A stretch of 64,000 nucleotides of DNA from CALKWS01 sp051020515. Its GTDB lineage: Bacteria; Actinomycetota; Actinomycetes; Actinomycetales; Beutenbergiaceae. Where the stretch lies: contig NZ_CP194857.1 in the NCBI RefSeq assembly GCF_051020515.1, positions 868,001-932,000 on the forward strand, given 5' to 3'. Both the position numbers and the translations under genes were made by a program. Position 1 is the first letter of the stretch. Each line of letters starts with the position of its first letter. The notes beneath the pieces were generated by a model that worked only from the letters and a program-made list of their open reading frames with translations, ran no database searches and was not told where the DNA came from. Positions 18,675 to 27,766 of this stretch are shown here, piece by piece.

Positions 18675-19325
18675 ATGCCCTTCGACCGTGGCGCCGATTC
18701 CGATCCGGCACTGTTCGATCTGCCCAGCGGTAGCCGGCGCGCACCCCGCCGGGTGGTGCTGATCACCGGGGCCTCGGGGTCGGGAAAGAGTTCCCTGGTG
18801 CGCCGGCTCGGCCTGCCCGCACTGCAACTGGACGACTTCTACCGCGACATCGACCACCCCGGTCTCCCGCAACGCTTCGGCAGCGTGGACTGGGACTCCC
18901 CACTGGCCTGGGACGGTGCCGCGGCAGTGCAGTCGCTGGAGGAGTTGTGCCTGAACGGCGAGGCCGAACTGCCGATCTATGACATCCCCACCTCCCGGCG
19001 CACCGGCACCACCCGGCTGGTGATACCGGACCACCCGGTAGTCCTGGCCGAAGGCATCTTCGCCGCCGAGCTCATCGACGAGTTGCGCTCACGCGATCTG
19101 CTCGCCGAGGCGTTGTGCCTGGTGCGCCCGCGGGTGCAGACCTTCTGGCTGCGCTTGCTGCGCGACATCGCCGAAGCCCGCAAACCCCTGCCGACACTGG
19201 TACGCCGGGGGCTGGCGCACACCCGCGCCGAGCCTGCCCTGATCCGCCACTGGACCGGCAAGGGCGCCCGCGCGGTCTCGGTCAGCGAGGCTGAGAGCCT
19301 CATCCAAGGGCTTGCGGCACGCTAG
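18675..19325 (+). CDS. Uridine kinase-like P-loop NTPase
   Basis: 216 residues. The Walker A motif GASGSGKS is near residue 38, followed by LQLDDFYRDIDHPGLPQ, which resembles the nucleoside-binding DDFY segment of uridine kinases, and a lid region rich in arginine. It probably phosphorylates uridine or a related nucleoside with ATP or GTP. The gene is monocistronic with an apparent leaderless start. Substrate is inferred from family only, and a role with the flanking sugar genes cannot be excluded. Confidence 0.8.
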   Translation: MPFDRGADSDPALFDLPSGSRRAPRRVVLITGASGSGKSSLVRRLGLPALQLDDFYRDIDHPGLPQRFGSVDWDSPLAWDGAAAVQSLEELCLNGEAELPIYDIPTSRRTGTTRLVIPDHPVVLAEGIFAAELIDELRSRDLLAEALCLVRPRVQTFWLRLLRDIAEARKPLPTLVRRGLAHTRAEPALIRHWTGKGARAVSVSEAESLIQGLAAR

Positions 19326-19470
19326 CGGGTCCGGCAGCGCCGAGGCAGACCGGGCCGGGGTGGCCGCATTTGTTCGGCCCGGCCGGACCGACTTGACCTG
19401 CGCCGACGCCCGCTCTACGGTCGCCATGTATCGGAGAAATTCCCGAAGCTTTCGAGAGAGTGGTGGCCCA

Positions 19471-20763
19471 ATGGCGGCTGATCCGGTGTTCGACGCTGAC
19501 CCGTGGGTCCTGAACCGCAACGGCGCCTGGTGCTGGTACCAGGACGAACGTGCCCTGGTGGATCCCGAGTCCAATGTTCTGGTGGTCGGTTCGGTGGCCG
19601 CGCCCGAGGGTGAGGATGGTGCGACCCGAGCCGGGAACGTGGAACTCACCGTTACCGACCTGGGCACGGGTGAGTCCACGATCGTGGTGCTGCACGAGAA
19701 CCTGGAGTCCGATGACCACAACGTCCCTGGCCTGTGGCGCCGGCGTGACGGTCGCTGGCTGGCGGTCTACGCCAAGCACAAGAGTGACAACTACACCCGG
19801 TGGCGCGTCAGCGAGCCGGGGGACCCCACCACCTGGGGCCCGGAGCAGGTCTTCGACTGGACCGAGTTGACCGGGGGCCGGGGCGTCACCTACTCGAACC
19901 TGCACGCACTGGACGGTCGCTTGTACTGCTTCGCCCGGGCGATCAACGACGACGCCTGTGCCCTGGTCTCGGATGACGAGGGCGACACCTGGACCTTCGC
20001 CGGCAAGCTCTTCGACCGGCCCAAGGTCGGTTACGTCAACGGATACTGCCGCTACGCCGGCAGCGACCGGATCGACGTACTCACCACCGACCACCACCCG
20101 CGCGACTACAACAACTCGATCTACCACGGGTACCTGAGCGCAGGGGCGCTGCACGCCTCCGATGGCACCGTCGTCGACCCCCACGCGCTGTCCGGCCAGG
20201 CGCCGGACCAGGCGGAACTGACCACCGTCTTCGCCGCCGACTCGGTGTGGGACGGGGAGCGGATGACGCGTGGGTGGACAACCGACATCCGGCGCATCGA
20301 GGGCACCGTGGTGGCCACCTTCACCGCCCGCGCCAACGACGAACCGGAGAACTCCAACTTCGCCGACCACCGCTTCTTCTACGGCCGCACCAACGACGAC
20401 GGAACCTGGGGCGTGTACCAGGTCGCCAAGGCCGGGCGTGCGCTGTTCCCGCGCGAGGAGGACTACACCGGCCTGATCGCGATCGACCCCTACGACGCGG
20501 ACTCGGTCTACGCCTCGACCCACATCGACCCGCGCGACGGGTCCGAGTTGGCCCACCACGAGATCTTCCACGGCCGTACCGCCGACGGTGGCGCTACCTG
20601 GGCCTGGACCCCGGTGACGCGGGATTCCTCGGTGGACAATCTGCGCCCGATCGTGGCTCCCGGCGATCCCGGCACCCTGGTGCTGCTGTGGTTCCGTGGC
20701 GAGATGACCACCTCGCAACACTATGCCTGCGAGATTGCCGCGCACGTACTCCCCCGCCGCTGA
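19471..20763 (+). CDS. BNR_4 repeat protein, candidate polysaccharide lyase or sialidase-like hydrolase
   Basis: 430 residues predicted as a seven-bladed beta-propeller of the BNR_4 type. The opening WVLNRNGAWCWYQDERAL is family-typical, and Asp-box-like segments such as SDDEGDTWTF and TADGGATWAW recur. Some BNR_4 proteins are polysaccharide lyases (for example ulvan lyases) and others occur in rhamnogalacturonan loci. No signal peptide is present, so it would act on imported oligosaccharides. A CGAAGCTTTCG near-palindrome at 19444-19454 lies 16 bp upstream. The start at 19471 (MAADPVFDADPW) fits the conserved N-terminus; an upstream open frame adds unrelated sequence. Confidence 0.78.
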   Translation: MAADPVFDADPWVLNRNGAWCWYQDERALVDPESNVLVVGSVAAPEGEDGATRAGNVELTVTDLGTGESTIVVLHENLESDDHNVPGLWRRRDGRWLAVYAKHKSDNYTRWRVSEPGDPTTWGPEQVFDWTELTGGRGVTYSNLHALDGRLYCFARAINDDACALVSDDEGDTWTFAGKLFDRPKVGYVNGYCRYAGSDRIDVLTTDHHPRDYNNSIYHGYLSAGALHASDGTVVDPHALSGQAPDQAELTTVFAADSVWDGERMTRGWTTDIRRIEGTVVATFTARANDEPENSNFADHRFFYGRTNDDGTWGVYQVAKAGRALFPREEDYTGLIAIDPYDADSVYASTHIDPRDGSELAHHEIFHGRTADGGATWAWTPVTRDSSVDNLRPIVAPGDPGTLVLLWFRGEMTTSQHYACEIAAHVLPRR

Positions 20764-20939
20764 GCGTGTCCACCTGAGCACTCGTCGCGCGGGAACCGCG
20801 TCGCGGCACAGTTTCGCGGCGATCCCCCGGGGTAGGGCAGGCACCCGCGCAACCGCAGGCCGCGTCACCGCCGGCCGCGTCGGTGCGGTTCCGTGCAGCA
20901 GGAGTGAGGCGGGCCACATCGGACAAGCGCAGCGGGTGG

Positions 20940-20945
20940 CATAAT
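20940..20945 (+). promoter_or_regulatory. -10 element for the glycine riboswitch transcript
   Basis: CATAAT lies about 30 bp before the first aptamer. CGGACA about 16 bp upstream is a weak -35 candidate. Between 20764 and 20940 no gene is visible. Confidence 0.5.
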
Positions 20946-20974
20946 CGGGGCAGAACTGAACATGCCACTTCAGC

Positions 20975-21150
20975 CGTGGCGGGAGAGCCCGCACGAGCGG
21001 GCGCCGACGGAGCAACCTCCCCGGGAATCTCTCAGGCACCCAGACCGCCGACGGCCAGGCTCCTCTGAAAAGTAACCCTGCGGGGTTCACCGATGGTGCA
21101 GGCGGGCGTGCCCGCGAAATCTCTCAGGTCCGATGACAGAGCGGGGAACC
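20975..21150 (+). ncRNA. Tandem glycine riboswitch
   Basis: Two consecutive aptamers with the family's conserved cores. The first contains GGGAGAG, GCGCCGACGGAGCAA and GAATCTCTCAGGCACC and ends near 21068 with GGCTCCTCTG. The second contains CACCGATGGTGCA, AAATCTCTCAGGT and GACAGAGCGGGG. The short linker between them is typical of cooperative tandem glycine riboswitches. The next gene is an EamA/DMT transporter, not gcvT, so glycine probably switches an exporter on. No terminator hairpin with a U-tract is obvious before the start codon at 21193, so control may be translational. Confidence 0.92.
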
Positions 21151-21192
21151 ACCTGACCGCTTGGCGTGCCTGCGCCCGTCCCGAGGAGATCC

Positions 21193-22185
21193 TTGGCAAC
21201 GTTCACCGATACACCGGCCCCTACCGTTCCGGCTGCAGCGACTTCTGCGGCGCCTGCCACACCGGCTCCACGCCCGCCCGCTGCCTCGCGTCGTCCCAAC
21301 CGTGCGCTGGGCCTGATCGCGATCTTCGCCTCGACCACCGCGATGGGCACGGCCGGGGTTTTCGGGCGGCTGTCCAGCCCTCCAGGTGAGGTGATGGGTG
21401 AGGCACTGACCATGGGCCGGATGCTGGTGGGGGCCCTGGGCATCCTCGTGCTGCTCACCATCACCGGGCGCCGGCACCTGCTGCGGCAGACCAGGTTGTC
21501 GCCCGCCGTCGTACTGGGCGGGGTCTTCCTCGGCCTGTCCTTCGCGCTGATGCTCTCGGCCACCGTGCTGACCGACCTGGCCCTGGCCGTGGCGCTGCTC
21601 TATCTCGGCCCGGTGCTGGCAACCATCCTGGCGCGGGTGGTCCTGAAGGAGTCCCCCACCCGCGCCGAGACGTTGACGCTGGCGGCCGCATTCACCGGCA
21701 TGATGCTGGTGGCCGGGCTGATCGAGGGGCCGACCACCGCCTCGGAGAACCACCTGCTCGGGGTGCTGCTCGGGGTTGCCTCAGGGGTGCTGTACGGAGC
21801 CGCGCTGCTGTGCTACCGGTTCCGCGCGGACATGCCCGCCGACGTGCGGAGCTTCTGGAACTTCACCTTCGGCACCCTGGCCACCGGGGCCATGGTGGCC
21901 CTCACCCGCCCGGACCTGAGCGCGATGACCCCGGCCAACTGGGCCTGGGCCCTGACGTTCTTCGCGGTCTGCGGCCTGCTGGCCCTGGGCCTGCTGGTGC
22001 TGGCCGGCAAGCACCTGCGCACCGCCGAGTTGTCCAGGACCTCCTACTGGGAGGTGGTGGTGGCCCTGCTGCTGGGCGCGGCACTGTTCGGCGAGACCAT
22101 CTCGGCGTTGAACTGGGCAGGTGTGGCGATCATCGTCGCTGCCGCCGGGCTGCCGCTGCTGCGCGTGCGCCGGGGAGTGCGCTGA
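21193..22185 (+). CDS. EamA/DMT family transporter under glycine riboswitch control
   Basis: 330-residue membrane protein with about ten hydrophobic segments arranged as two EamA repeats after a Pro/Ala-rich cytoplasmic N-terminus. The second repeat begins near LLGVLLGVASGVLYGAALLCY. Conserved small-residue and Pro positions (ALLYLGPVLATILARVVLKE) match DMT exporters. I chose the TTG start at 21193 because GAGGAG lies 4 nt upstream; the GTG at 21166 lacks a ribosome-binding site. Control by a glycine aptamer pair suggests export of excess glycine or a related amino acid (inference). Confidence 0.87.
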   Translation: MATFTDTPAPTVPAAATSAAPATPAPRPPAASRRPNRALGLIAIFASTTAMGTAGVFGRLSSPPGEVMGEALTMGRMLVGALGILVLLTITGRRHLLRQTRLSPAVVLGGVFLGLSFALMLSATVLTDLALAVALLYLGPVLATILARVVLKESPTRAETLTLAAAFTGMMLVAGLIEGPTTASENHLLGVLLGVASGVLYGAALLCYRFRADMPADVRSFWNFTFGTLATGAMVALTRPDLSAMTPANWAWALTFFAVCGLLALGLLVLAGKHLRTAELSRTSYWEVVVALLLGAALFGETISALNWAGVAIIVAAAGLPLLRVRRGVR

Positions 22186-22203
22186 GCCCACCTTTCCGCC
22201 CCC

Positions 22204-24374
22204 TCAAACCGGGACGGCGATCCGCTCCAGCGCCTGGGCGGCCACCCGGTCCGCGCCCGCCAGGAGCGGCGAGGGGACCCCGGGGGTCGCCCCGATCGCC
22301 GAGCCCGGCTGGACCGCCTCGGCCGGGATTCCCAGCACCAGCACGTCCGGATCCGTCCGGCCCGCAGCATCGATCAGTGCAAACTCGTCAGGGGTGACAT
22401 CCACGGTGGTGGTCGCTGCCCACCCACCGGCCCTGGTGGTGTCGGGGACCCGGTGCAGCCGGGCGCGGCCGCTGCCCATCAACGTGGACAGCAGCGGGTC
22501 GGACGTGCCCGGCACCTGGCCCCGGGACATCCGGGTCTCCAGCAGCGCCCGGGTGACCACCCCCCCGGGGTGAACGCGCGTGCGGGCCCGGAAGCCGTCG
22601 TCGTCGGGCTCGATGAGCAGGCTCTCCCCCAGGAGTTGCACCACTCCGGCGCGCACCAGCGCCAGCAGTTGAGCGGTACGCCGCGGCGGCGGGCCGGAGG
22701 CCAGGGTCAGGCCCAACGGCACGAACCAGTCCTCGTACTGGACCAGCCGGGCGCGCCCGTCCAGTGCCCCGGCGGCCACATGGCGCCCGAGTAGGACTCG
22801 CAGGGTGGCCATCGCCCGGTTCACCGCGTTGCGCGGGGACGTGAGCGGGTTCGCGATCGAGGCCTGTTCCTGGTCCAACCACGTGCGCACCCAGCCGTCC
22901 CACTGCTGCGGGTCCGCCACGGGCGCGGGCCGGTCCAGCCGGTCCACGTCCAGGTCGTAACCGGGTGCGGTGACCAGATCGGCGACGACGGCGGCGGGAT
23001 CGGTGCCGCGGCTGAGCGCGGCGATGATCGCGGCCTCATCCACCCCGTCGACCACGGCGTGGCGGTGGTGGGCAGCCAAGGTGATCAGGTGCGCGGCCGC
23101 GAACTCGGCGGCCAACAGCGGCCAGACCTGGGTGCGCAGATCCCGGACACGGCCACGGCAGGCGTCCGCGAGGGCTCCGGCGGTGGCGATCCGGGGTCGC
23201 CACGGCGGGGGCATACCGGTGGGATAGGCGCCCTTGCCGCGGTAGGGCAGACCGCGCCGGGATCCCACCAGCAGCCGCGGTTCCGCGCCGGAGGGTTCGT
23301 AGTGCAGCGGCGCGCCGGCGGCCGGGCCACCTGCACCGCCGTCGAGGGCGGCGAACCCGGCGGTATCAGCCTGTGCGCCGCTGTCCGCCAGCGTGAAGCG
23401 GCCCCCGCGACCGGCGGTGAGGATGCCGATCACGTCGAAGAAGTTCGCCCCCATCCCCGCCACCAGCACGTCCTGGCCGTCGCCGGGCACCTGGGTCCAG
23501 TCCCGCTCCGATGGCATCCCCGGGGGCACATAGAGCAGTCGCTGCCTGCGCGCCCGGTCGGTGCGGGCGCGGGTCTGATCCGACGGCTCGGCCTGGATCA
23601 TGCCCTGGGCCAGGACCACCAGGGGGGCGCTGATCGCGGCGACCGGCTCGGGGTGATGGGCGCGCGGTGTCCGCGGGGTCCGTCGACGGCTACCCGGTGG
23701 GCGCCGGTGAGCCGGACGAGGCGGCGCCCACCCACTGTGCTGGTGCCGGTGCGGCCAGGTGTTTCGTGGGCGCGGGTGGCCGGCTCGGCGCCGGCCACGG
23801 CGATGTCGGTCGCGGTGCCCTCGATGTGCCACACCTCGATTCCCCCGCGGCGGGCGGCCTCGGCGAGCTGGTCGCGGTAGTAGACCCCCTGCAGCCGCCG
23901 GGTCGGGTAGGACTCCGGGCGCAATGCGGCGAGTTCGGCGCCGAGCCATGCCGGTCGCTCCGGGCCGATACCGAGGTAGCGCTGCGTCGGGGCGTGCGAG
24001 CAGGTGGCCGCCCACTGCACCAGGTCCGGCCCCGGCACCAACGGACCGTCCTGGTCGGTGCTGGCGTCGGCGTGCGCGGTGGTCTGGGCGCTGTAGGTGT
24101 TGTTCAGCAGCAGCGGGTGCTGGTCGGTCCGCCAGGTGGCGCCGGCGCCCACCTGGACCGCGTCGATGATCGCGACCCGCAGCGCCGGATCACCGGAGGG
24201 CGCGGGAGCGCCGAACGGCTCCTCCGGGCGCAACCGCGCGGCCAGGCGGGCCACGGTGGCCACGGCCCGCGGCCCTCCCCCCACGATCACCAGGTCGACC
24301 TCGGGGGTCGACGGGTCGACCTCGACCGGCAACCCGGGGGCAGCCGAGGTGGCAGCGCCGTGCGAATCCCTCAC
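22204..24374 (-). CDS. FAD/NAD(P)-binding protein (frameshifted)
   Basis: Large flavoprotein of about 723 residues after repair. The N-terminus carries a Rossmann dinucleotide motif VDLVIVGGGPRAVATVARLAARL, then NNTYSAQTTAHADAST and RRLQGVYYRDQL. Near 23665 the frame changes and continues as ISAPLVVLAQGMIQAEPSDQ through VLVAGMGANFFDVIGIL, a second nucleotide-binding site. The order fits the FAD-NAD(P)-binding family related to amino-acid N-hydroxylases; substrate unknown. The start at 24374 is preferred because TAGCGT lies 7 nt upstream, fitting a leaderless transcript. It converges with the glycine-regulated exporter, 18 bp stop to stop. Confidence 0.75.
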
Positions 24375-24584
24375 ATCAGGCACGCTAACCAGCCCATCGG
24401 CATCGTTCCAGCGGCTGCGCGGCCATCTCACCATCCGGCCGGCGGCCGCCGGACCGGCGCTCGGTACCACGGGAGGGCGGCTGCGGCGCAAATGAGACCG
24501 GTCGATCGCCCGTGAGGCCGGTCGATCGCGTGACCGGTCTCAGCGCCCCCGGGTTTGGGGGTGCGGGGCCGGGGGTGGGGAACG

Positions 24585-24619
24585 CGAACGCCCCGTGCAC
24601 GGGGTGCACGGGGCGTTCG
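24585..24619 (-). terminator. Terminator of clpC
   Basis: CGAACGCCCCGTGCAC (24585-24600) pairs perfectly with GTGCACGGGGCGTTCG (24604-24619) around a GGG loop. This 16-bp stem begins 28 bp after the repaired clpC stop at 24647. The unrepaired frame would translate through it, further evidence that the frame is wrong. Confidence 0.82.
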
Positions 24620-24646
24620 ACGGTTGGGCCCAGGGGCGGGCGGAAC

Positions 24647-27206
24647 TCAGTCCTCGTCGTGCGGGGGCGTCCTCAGCAGTGCTGTTGGGCGAACCCGCGC
24701 CGACCGCCGCAGCGACCGGCTCTGCGGCCTCGAGTTCCTTGGCGGGCTCGTCGCTGTCCACCCCGGTGAACGTGAACTCGGCCAGCAGACCCTCTCCGGT
24801 GGCGTCCACGTAGACCTTCTGGCCCGCGGTGAGTTCGCCGTAGAGGATCTTCTCGGAGAGTTGGTCCTCGATCTCACGCTGCACCGCGCGGCGCAGCGGC
24901 CGGGCACCGAGCACCGGGTCGTAGCCACGATCGGCCAGCAGTTCCTTGGCAGCGGGGCTGAGTTCGATCGTCATGTCCTTGTCCGCCAAGCGAGTGGCCA
25001 GCGCACCGACCATGTGGTCCACGATCTGGTGGATCTCCTCGCGGGAGAGCTGGGGGAAGACGATCACGTCGTCGACGCGGTTGAGGAACTCAGGACGGAA
25101 GTGCTGCTTGAGTTCGTCGTTGACCTTGATCTTCATCCGCTCGTAGTTGGTGGACAGATCCCCTCCGGCCTGGAAGCCGGTGAGCAGTCCCTTGGCGATG
25201 TCACGGGTCCCCAGGTTGGTGGTCATGATGATCACGGTGTTCTTGAAGTCCACCATGCGACCCTGGGAGTCGGTCAACCGGCCGTCCTCGAGGATCTGCA
25301 GCAGCGAGTTGAAGATGTCCGCGTGGGCCTTCTCCACCTCATCGAAGAGGACCACCGAGAACGGCTTGCGCCGCACCTTCTCGGTCAGCTGTCCACCCTC
25401 TTCGTAACCGACGTACCCGGGCGGAGAACCGAACAGGCGCGAGACGGTGTGCTTCTCGGAGAACTCGCTCATGTCCAGCTGGATGAGCGCGTCGTCATCA
25501 CCGAACAGGAACTCCGCGAGCGCCTTGGCCAGTTCGGTCTTCCCCACACCGGTGGGGCCGGCGAAGATGAACGAACCACCGGGACGCTTGGGGTCCTTCA
25601 GCCCGGCTCGGGTGCGCCGGATCGCCTGGGACAGCGCCTTCACGGCGGCGTCCTGGCCCACGATCCGCTTGTGCAGTTCGGTCTCCATGTTCAGCAGGCG
25701 CGAGGACTCCTCCTCGGTGAGCTTGAACACCGGGATACCGGTGGACATCGCCAGCACCTCGGCGATGAGTTCCTCATCCACCTCGGCCACGGTGTCCAGG
25801 TCGCCGGACTTCCAGGCTTTCTCCTTCTCGGCGCGGGTGGCGGTGAGGTTCTTCTCCTCATCGCGCAGCCGGGCGGCACGCTCGAAGTCCTGATCGTCGA
25901 TCGCCGACTCCTTGCTGCGGCGCGCCTCGGCGATCTGGTCGTCGAGCTCCTTCAGTTCCGGTGGGGCGGTCATCCGGCGGATCCGCAACCGGGCGCCGGC
26001 CTCATCGATCAGGTCGATCGCCTTGTCCGGCAGGAACCGGTCGTTGACGTACCGGTCGGCCAGCTGCACGGCGGAGACCAGGGCCGGGTCGGTGATGGTG
26101 ACCCGGTGGTGTGCCTCGTACCGGTCGCGCAGACCCTTGAGGATCTCGATCGCGTGCGCCAACGTGGGTTCGTCGACCTGGATCGGCTGGAAACGGCGCT
26201 CCAGCGCGGCGTCCTTCTCGATGTGCTTGCGGTACTCCTCCAGGGTGGTGGCCCCGATGGTCTGTAGTTCACCGCGGGCCAGCATCGGCTTGAGGATGGA
26301 GGCGGCATCGATCGCACCCTCGGCTGCACCGGCGCCGACCAGGGTGTGGATCTCGTCGATGAACAGGATGATGTCTCCGCGGGTACGGATCTCCTTGAGC
26401 ACCTTCTTCAGGCGTTCCTCGAAGTCACCGCGGTAACGGCTGCCGGCCACCAGCGCACCCAGGTCAAGGGTGTAGAGCTGCTTGTCCTTCAGGGTCTCGG
26501 GCACGTCGCCGCGCACGATGTCCTGGGCCAGGCCCTCCACCACGGCGGTCTTTCCGACGCCGGGCTCACCGATCAGCACCGGGTTGTTCTTGGTGCGGCG
26601 AGAGAGCACCTGCATCACCCGCTCGATCTCCTTGCCCCGCCCGATCACCGGGTCGAGCTTGGAGTCGCGGGCGGCCTGGGTGAGGTTCCGGCCGAACTGG
26701 TCCAGCACCGCCGAACCGGACGGGGTACCCTCGCTGGGCCCACCGGTGGAGACGGCTTCCTTGCCCTGGTATCCCGAGAGCAACTGGATCACCTGCTGAC
26801 GGACCCGGTTCAGGTCCGCGCCGAGTTTGGTCAGCACCTGGGCGGCCACGCCCTCGCCCTCACGGATGAGGCCGAGCAGGATGTGCTCGGTGCCGATGTA
26901 GTTGTGTCCGAGTTGCAGGGCCTCACGCAGGGAGAGCTCCAGCACCTTCTTGGCGCGCGGGGTGAAGGGGATGTGCCCCGAGGGAGCCTGCTGGCCCTCC
27001 CCGATGATCTCCTGCACCTGCTGACGCACGGCCTCCAGGGAGATGCTCAGCGACTCCAGGGCCTTGGCGGCGACACCCTCACCCTCGTGGATGAGACCGA
27101 GCAGGATGTGCTCGGTACCGATGTAGTTGTGGTTCAGCATCCGCGCCTCTTCTTGGGCGAGGACGACGACGACGCGACGGGCTCGGTCGGTGAATCTTTC
27201 GAACAT
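24647..27206 (-). CDS. clpC: ATP-dependent Clp protease ATP-binding subunit ClpC (frameshift at the extreme C-terminus)
   Basis: Hexameric AAA+ unfoldase that feeds proteins to ClpP. Two N-terminal Clp_N repeats (HNYIGTEHILLGLI twice) precede the first AAA module with Walker A GEPGVGKT, the UVR/middle domain (DQDFERAARLRDEEKNL) and the second AAA module with Walker A GPTGVGKT, SPPGYVGYEEGG and the sensor region PEFLNRVDDVIVF. The start MFERFTDRARR has GGGAG 7 nt upstream. A run of five G on the plus strand (24663-24667) disrupts the end: with four, the protein ends EDAPHDED at 24647, about 853 residues; as written it reads on to 24540 through the terminator. Confidence 0.95.
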
Positions 27207-27294
27207 GTACAGCTCCCAAGGGCCGGGACCAGGGCAAGACTGGTCGTGGCAGATACATTGATGCTAACCGTGGGCACAGGGGTTTCCTGCCCGT

Positions 27295-27313
27295 GTTCGC
27301 CAGCGGCGTGATC
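27295..27313 (-). promoter_or_regulatory. Possible ClgR-like box upstream of clpC
   Basis: GTTCGCCAGCGGCGTGATC has the TTCGCC/GGCG half-symmetry reported for ClgR, the actinobacterial activator of clp genes. It lies about 90 bp upstream of clpC. The match is imperfect, so this is a candidate only. Confidence 0.25.
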
Positions 27314-27338
27314 GGCTGATCGGCCCGGACGGGGCCGA

Positions 27339-27763
27339 TCAGCTCTCCAGCACCAGCGTGACCGGGCCGTCGTTGACCAGCGACACGGCCATGTCCGCAC
27401 CGAACACCCCGGTCCGGGTGGTCAGGCCGCGCCCGCGCAGGTCCTCGATGACGGCGCCCACCAAGGGCTCCGCGACCTCACCAGGGGCCGCCTCGGACCA
27501 GGTGGGGCGGCGGCCCTTGCGGGTCTGCCCGTACAGGGTGAACTGGCTGATCACCAGCACCCCGGCGTCGGGGTTCTCGGTCAGGGAGGTCTCACCGCGC
27601 AGGATCCGCAGGTCGGCGATCTTGCGGGCGATGAGCTGCGCATCCGCCTCGGTGTCGGTGTGGTCACCCCGATCAGGGCGAGCAGGCCGGTACCGATCTG
27701 CCCCACCACCTGCCCCTCCACCTCCACCGAAGCGGAGCTGACGCGTTGCAGTACGGCACGCAC
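27339..27763 (-). CDS. dtd: D-aminoacyl-tRNA deacylase (frameshifted)
   Basis: Hydrolyses D-amino acids and mischarged glycine from tRNA. The N-terminus MRAVLQRVSSASVEVEGQVV is the canonical Dtd start. Near 27663 the frame shifts and continues DTEADAQLIARKIADLRIL, then the conserved SQFTLYG and a C-terminal VSLVNDGPVTLVLES. Adding one G to the GG at 27662-27663 (plus strand) gives GVTHTDTEADAQL and a continuous protein of about 141 residues, the usual length. It follows the asparaginase gene by 3 bp. Confidence 0.92.
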
Positions 27764-27766
27764 CGT

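Noticed and set aside
19300..21090. Long minus-strand frame across the BNR_4 gene and riboswitch
   Set aside because: Antisense to a clear propeller gene and running through the glycine riboswitch promoter; no recognisable protein features.
24540..24646. C-terminal extension of ClpC of about 35 residues
   Set aside because: It follows a homopolymer indel and would be translated through the terminator stem; the repaired frame ends at 24647.
24647..27763. Programmed frameshifting in clpC or dtd
   Set aside because: No slippery heptamer with a downstream structure is evident, and both breaks are simple homopolymer indels in genes that are not known to use recoding.
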